Positions 60,661-64,000 of a stretch of 64,000 nucleotides of DNA are shown here, piece by piece (position 1 is the first letter of the stretch; the number at the start of each line of letters is the position of its first letter). This DNA is from Schizochytrium sp. TIO01. Its lineage: Eukaryota > Sar > Bigyra > Thraustochytrida > Thraustochytriidae. A program made the translations under genes and the position numbers. The notes beneath the pieces are model-generated. The model ran no database searches, was not told the origin of the DNA, and was given only the letters and a program-made list of their open reading frames with translations. The DNA lies in NCBI GenBank assembly GCA_004764695.1, contig SMSO01000032.1:7336668-7400667 (forward strand), read 5' to 3'.

Positions 60661-60749
60661 TTGATTTTTGTTTTCTATCTGATTTTTTTCGCCTCCACAG
60701 AAACCCATCCTTGTGTTATAGTCTTGGATGCGATTCAGAACCCCATCAA

Positions 60750-60837
60750 CTCGCTGTAGCTCAGTTGGTAGAGCGATGGATTGTAGCGTTACATTTCAAA
60801 TTTCCATTGGTCACTGGTTCGACTCCGGTCGGCGAGA
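60750..60837 (+). tRNA. tRNA-Tyr(GTA), copy 5
   Basis: Exons identical; intron 15 bases (60787-60801, cgttacatttcaaat). Starts 178 bases after copy 4. Confidence 0.95.
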
Positions 60838-60929
60838 TTGATTTTTGCTTTTTTTGCAATTTTTTTTCTCTATCAAACTTGTACCCTGATGGAACATTTG
60901 ACACCATGGCAGAGTGCACCCCATCTCAA

Positions 60930-61018
60930 CTCGCTGTAGCTCAGTTGGTAGAGCGATGGATTGTAGCGTTTCTATATCAAATTTCCATTGGTCACTGGTT
61001 CGACTCCGGTCGGCGAGA
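60930..61018 (+). tRNA. tRNA-Tyr(GTA), copy 6
   Basis: Exons identical; intron 16 bases (60967-60982), same as copies 3 and 4. The spacer before it is clearly homologous to the spacer before copy 7. Confidence 0.95.
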
Positions 61019-61111
61019 TTGATATTTTGCTCTTTTTGCTAATTTTTTCTCTATGAAAATTCTGCGCTGATGGGACATCTGACACCATTGCAGTGTGCAC
61101 CCCCATCTGAA

Positions 61112-61199
61112 CTCGCTGTAGCTCAGTTGGTAGAGCGATGGATTGTAGCGTTACATTTCAAATTTCCATTGGTCACTGGTTCGACTCCGGTCGGCGAGA
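61112..61199 (+). tRNA. tRNA-Tyr(GTA), copy 7
   Basis: Exons identical; intron 15 bases (61149-61163), same as copy 5. Its left spacer repeats that of copy 6. Confidence 0.95.
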
Positions 61200-61434
61200 T
61201 AGGATACTTTTCCCCCCTATAAGTATGAGGTATCTACATTGCTATTTTTAATTTTTAATTTTTCACATCTACGTTGCCATAGTATACTTTATCCTTCCAC
61301 GCATAATTGAGTCACCTAGCTAGGTAGGGTATTGCCTACTTGCGTGTTTTATCTTTTTTTTCCTTTTCTTCGAAGTATACTCATACTTACCTAGAACCTC
61401 ATAAACGAGCATGGCTTCTGGAGTTCCATCTCAG

Positions 61435-61523
61435 CTCGCTGTAGCTCAGTTGGTAGAGCGATGGATTGTAGCGTATCTATTTCAAATTTCCATTGGTCAC
61501 TGGTTCGACTCCGGTCGGCGAGA
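61435..61523 (+). tRNA. tRNA-Tyr(GTA), copy 8
   Basis: Exons identical; intron 16 bases (61472-61487, cgtatctatttcaaat). Separated from copy 7 by a longer spacer of 235 bases. Confidence 0.95.
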
Positions 61524-61612
61524 TTGAATTCTTTTTTCCTTTTTGGATGATTTTTTCTAAATCAAACTAGGTGGCAGGTAACGTTCTTCCATAACCGAAA
61601 CGAAACCTCGCC

Positions 61613-61688
61613 CTCACTGTAACTCAGTTGGCAGAGCGATGGTCATTCAAGGTTCCATTGGCCATCGGTTCAACTCTGGTCGGGGAGA
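61613..61688 (+). pseudogene. tRNA-Tyr-like relic at the end of the array
   Basis: A 76-base sequence aligned end to end with the array tRNAs but with a broken D stem (ACTC/GAGC), an altered acceptor stem, loss of the GTA anticodon and the intron region replaced by TCATTCAAGG. The T arm retains GGTTCAACTCTGG. It looks like a decayed copy, followed by an A-run. Confidence 0.75.
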
Positions 61689-62339
61689 GCTTCATTTAAA
61701 AAAAAGAAAAGAGGTTAATTTCAAGATCTGGGTACCTAATGTAGCTCACGCACAGAACCAACAAAACTCTACATCAAAATGTGCAGTATCAATCTAGCTA
61801 CTTGGTCTAATTGTGCAAAATGTGCATGGTAATACTTGACTTAACTGTTGAAGAGATAACATGATATTGTCATATGTTGTCAATTTTTGCTATTCATAAA
61901 TTTATTCGAAGGACTTTATTTGAAGATTCAACACAAGAGAAATGGGCAAACGGTTGCGTCCAATGGTGAGAATGTTATAAATACAGACAGGTAAAGATGC
62001 ATTTAATTTAGTTCACCGTCATAACACTTGAAAAGCTCTGCTTCCTATTGAAAATAAAGAGAAACTTTGTTCTCTAGATTTGGCGAGTAAACTGAGTGAC
62101 ACAATAAGGTTTCTAAAATTGAAGGGAATGTGTCATCATAGAATACGACAAGTTCAACTGCATTTAGTTCATGAATACCGCTCAACGCTTTGAGCATATC
62201 TTTGTTAAATACGGGTTTCCGTTCATTTTGCTGAAAGAAATAAGCAGGTAAAGACTAGAAAGTGGAAACTTGTCTATGGCACTACTGGCCGGCAAGAAAA
62301 TAGCTCATCCTTGCAGCCAACTTGCAGCCAGATGTTTGC
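61689..62339. other. Intergenic spacer, no gene seen
   Basis: AT-rich spacer between the array and the 3' end of SCO1. No gene recognised. Confidence 0.55.
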
Positions 62340-63110
62340 TTACTCCTCTTCCTCAGGCGGCGCCAGAATCTGGTTCTTGATGCGCTCTACTGCCTCATCG
62401 ACTTCAGTCATCTGAGTGTAGAAGTCAAGGAATTTACCGTCCGGTCCGATTAGGTAGCTGACAATGCTGTGATCCACAAGGTAATCATCCTCATTTTCCA
62501 AGTCCTGGTCCGCTACGGAATGGTACACGCGGAAGGCTTTGCAGGCGCGCTCAACTTGACCAGGCGTGCCTGTGAGGCCGAGCATTCGCGGGTGAAAGTC
62601 CTTAACGTAGTGGGCAACCTGCTCGACTCCATCGCGCTTGGGATCCACAGAGATGAACACAGGGAGGACGCGAGGCCCGATTTCGGGGTCCTTGTCAAGC
62701 TTCTCTACAATATCAGTGATCTTGATGAGCTCCGCAGGGCAGATGTCCGGACAATACGTGAAGCCAAAGTACAGCAACGCGTGGGTATGGCCACCCTCGC
62801 GCATCGAGGCGTCCGTCACGGGTCTTCCATTGTGGTCTACAAGCGTCCACGGGCCGCCAAGGAGCGGCTTGCCAATGACCCGAGAGTTTTTAGCGCGAAC
62901 GCGCTCGATCTTGGCCTCCTTCTCGCGGACGTAGTAGGTCACCAGGCCGGCGCCAACCGCTGCCATGATCGCAAAGCTTGCCCAAGAGATCGGGCCGCGG
63001 CCACGGCCTTCGCCCTGTGGGGTCGATGACATGAGCCGCGCTGCTGGCATTCTGCTAAAGCCGGGCCTCACGGCCGTCCGCACGTTGCACAGCACGCGAG
63101 ATGCCAACAT
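62340..63110 (-). CDS. SCO1: SCO1-type cytochrome c oxidase assembly copper chaperone
   Basis: 256 residues from the ATG at 63110. A basic N-terminal presequence (MLASRVLCNVRTAVRPGFSR) suggests mitochondrial import; one membrane helix (about 42-60) anchors a thioredoxin-fold domain in the intermembrane space. The copper ligands are present: C120-PDI-C124 in FTYCPDICP and H214 in YLVDHSI. The VFISVDPKRD strand and GLTGTP loop match the SCO family. SCO1 delivers copper to the CuA site of cytochrome c oxidase subunit II. An acidic tail ends the protein. Length and domain order are normal for the family. Confidence 0.95.
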   Translation of the reverse strand: MLASRVLCNVRTAVRPGFSRMPAARLMSSTPQGEGRGRGPISWASFAIMAAVGAGLVTYYVREKEAKIERVRAKNSRVIGKPLLGGPWTLVDHNGRPVTDASMREGGHTHALLYFGFTYCPDICPAELIKITDIVEKLDKDPEIGPRVLPVFISVDPKRDGVEQVAHYVKDFHPRMLGLTGTPGQVERACKAFRVYHSVADQDLENEDDYLVDHSIVSYLIGPDGKFLDFYTQMTEVDEAVERIKNQILAPPEEEE

Positions 63111-64000
63111 GATTATCGCTTCCCTGACCTTCTGCTTCTTGTCGAAGACCTCAAAGCAGCACTCGACAGACCAACTAACAGAGCTTGAGCCGCGCGCTAG
63201 GTGGTTTCAATCCAAGTTTGTATGATTGATTTTAAATTTCCGAGTTTTGCTTCGAATTAAATTTCGAACTCAATTCGAACTCATTCGCTGGTATTCTAGC
63301 TCAATTCGGGCTTCTCATTCCACCTTCAAATGCAACATTAATAATGGGGTAGAGATATTTGAGGTGCACGCAACCACAGTCTCGCTCATGCGTTGAATCT
63401 GGAGCTTTCCACACTGTATTTCTAACCATGCTGATTCTTTCCTGGTCTGAAGAACGTGCTGCTGCTGCTGATACTCTTGCTACTAGTACGTAGTACCTAA
63501 GTAGGTGACTTTTTAAAGAGCAGCAGCGGAGAGAGAACGTCTACACTAAAGTAGACATTGGCATTAGGTCATCCTATGTATAGAAAAGAAGCTCCTTTTG
63601 CCTACAATGTCTGGTTCCAGGTGTTCTTTGGATTTGAAAGTAACCAGAGGCTGGAGGAGGCGCATCAAAAGAAGAGTTCAGCCCATTCTTCATTTATAGA
63701 AATGGTAAGGTCATGACGAGAAAGATCACAAGGTGATGAAATACTTTTCTCAGAATATAGCTTCAAGGGCAAGGCTTTAAATTTAAATCTGCACAATAGG
63801 CTGAAAACACAAAAACTCTTCAACTAGATTAAGGAGGTCTCTGCACAATTTTGAAGGAAATGTGAAAGCGATCAACAGATTTTGTTTCCTTGATGAAAGC
63901 GCTCCCTGTATCTTATAAATGATGGGTTTTTGTTGCATTTATTAATAGACAGCTTATAATTAGACTAGGGACTTCAGACTTTGCTCACGCTGATAGCTAC
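63111..64000. other. Right flank of the window, no gene seen
   Basis: Promoter side of SCO1 and unassigned AT-rich sequence to the window edge; contains a CTG-rich patch at about 63460-63470. No gene supported. Confidence 0.5.

Noticed and set aside
60091-61022. Chain of short plus-strand frames reading MVTGSTPVGE
   Set aside because: They translate the tRNA exon 2 sequence repeatedly; no protein.
60033-61688. Regular repeats of about 180 bases as a CRISPR array or satellite
   Set aside because: The repeated part folds as a tRNA with intron, anticodon and terminator; spacers are themselves related, and the host is eukaryotic.
62469-63029. Plus-strand frame of 186 codons over SCO1
   Set aside because: Antisense shadow of a conserved gene.

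Overview
This window is nuclear DNA of a unicellular eukaryote. It has GT-AG introns (ATP23-like, ARP3, a two-exon acidic protein), mitochondrial targeting peptides, an Arp2/3 subunit, a Golgi Qa-SNARE, a cullin-neddylation factor and intron-containing tRNA-Tyr genes. Genes are mostly intron-poor and separated by 0.4-2.4 kb of AT-rich spacer rich in microsatellites. A plastid/rickettsial-type nucleotide transporter, a protist pentameric channel and a secreted FN2 protein with Pro-Thr repeats suggest a stramenopile-like protist, perhaps a thraustochytrid. That placement is a guess; nothing here is diagnostic.

Layout. 0-10.5 kb (+ strand): an MFS transporter cut by the left edge, a TLC-type ATP/ADP translocase, an FtsJ-like methyltransferase with a CCCH finger, and a tail-anchored TPR protein. 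11.5-13.5 kb (-): a secreted cPLA2-like phospholipase. 15.7-20.2 kb (+): an ATP23-type protease with at least two exons, then ARP3 with one intron, preceded by a cluster of tetranucleotide repeats. 21-22.2 kb (-): a membrane-anchored beta-hydroxyacid-dehydrogenase relative. 22.2-28.1 kb: a gene-poor stretch holding a decayed TnpB/Fanzor-type transposon fragment. 28.1-32.5 kb (+): an EGF plus rolling-stone-like membrane protein and a type II protein with two sulfotransferase-like domains. 34.1-35.7 kb (-): a two-exon acidic protein. 36.2-40.3 kb (+): a large Mut7/EXD3-like 3'-5' exonuclease. 41-46.3 kb (-): an orphan terminal exon, an organellar RsuA-type pseudouridine synthase and a secreted FN2/Pro-Thr-repeat protein. 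47 kb: a second copy of the TnpB/Fanzor-like relic. 47.9-56.4 kb: RPA-interacting protein, syntaxin-5, a MYND protein, a DCN1-like protein and a membrane-anchored methyltransferase. 57.6-59.3 kb (-): a Cys-less pentameric ligand-gated channel subunit and an unidentified small coding stretch. 60.0-61.7 kb (+): eight tandem intron-containing tRNA-Tyr(GTA) genes plus one relic. 62.3-63.1 kb (-): SCO1.

The genes do not form one pathway; this is ordinary mixed eukaryotic gene order. Mitochondrial biogenesis recurs (ATP23-like, RsuA-type synthase, SCO1). The most distinctive items are the tRNA-Tyr array, the paired TnpB/Fanzor-like relics and the unusual domain architectures (EGF plus rolling-stone, double sulfotransferase, FtsJ plus CCCH, Cys-less channel). 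Introns, starts and functions were read by eye from motifs; no search or alignment program was run.
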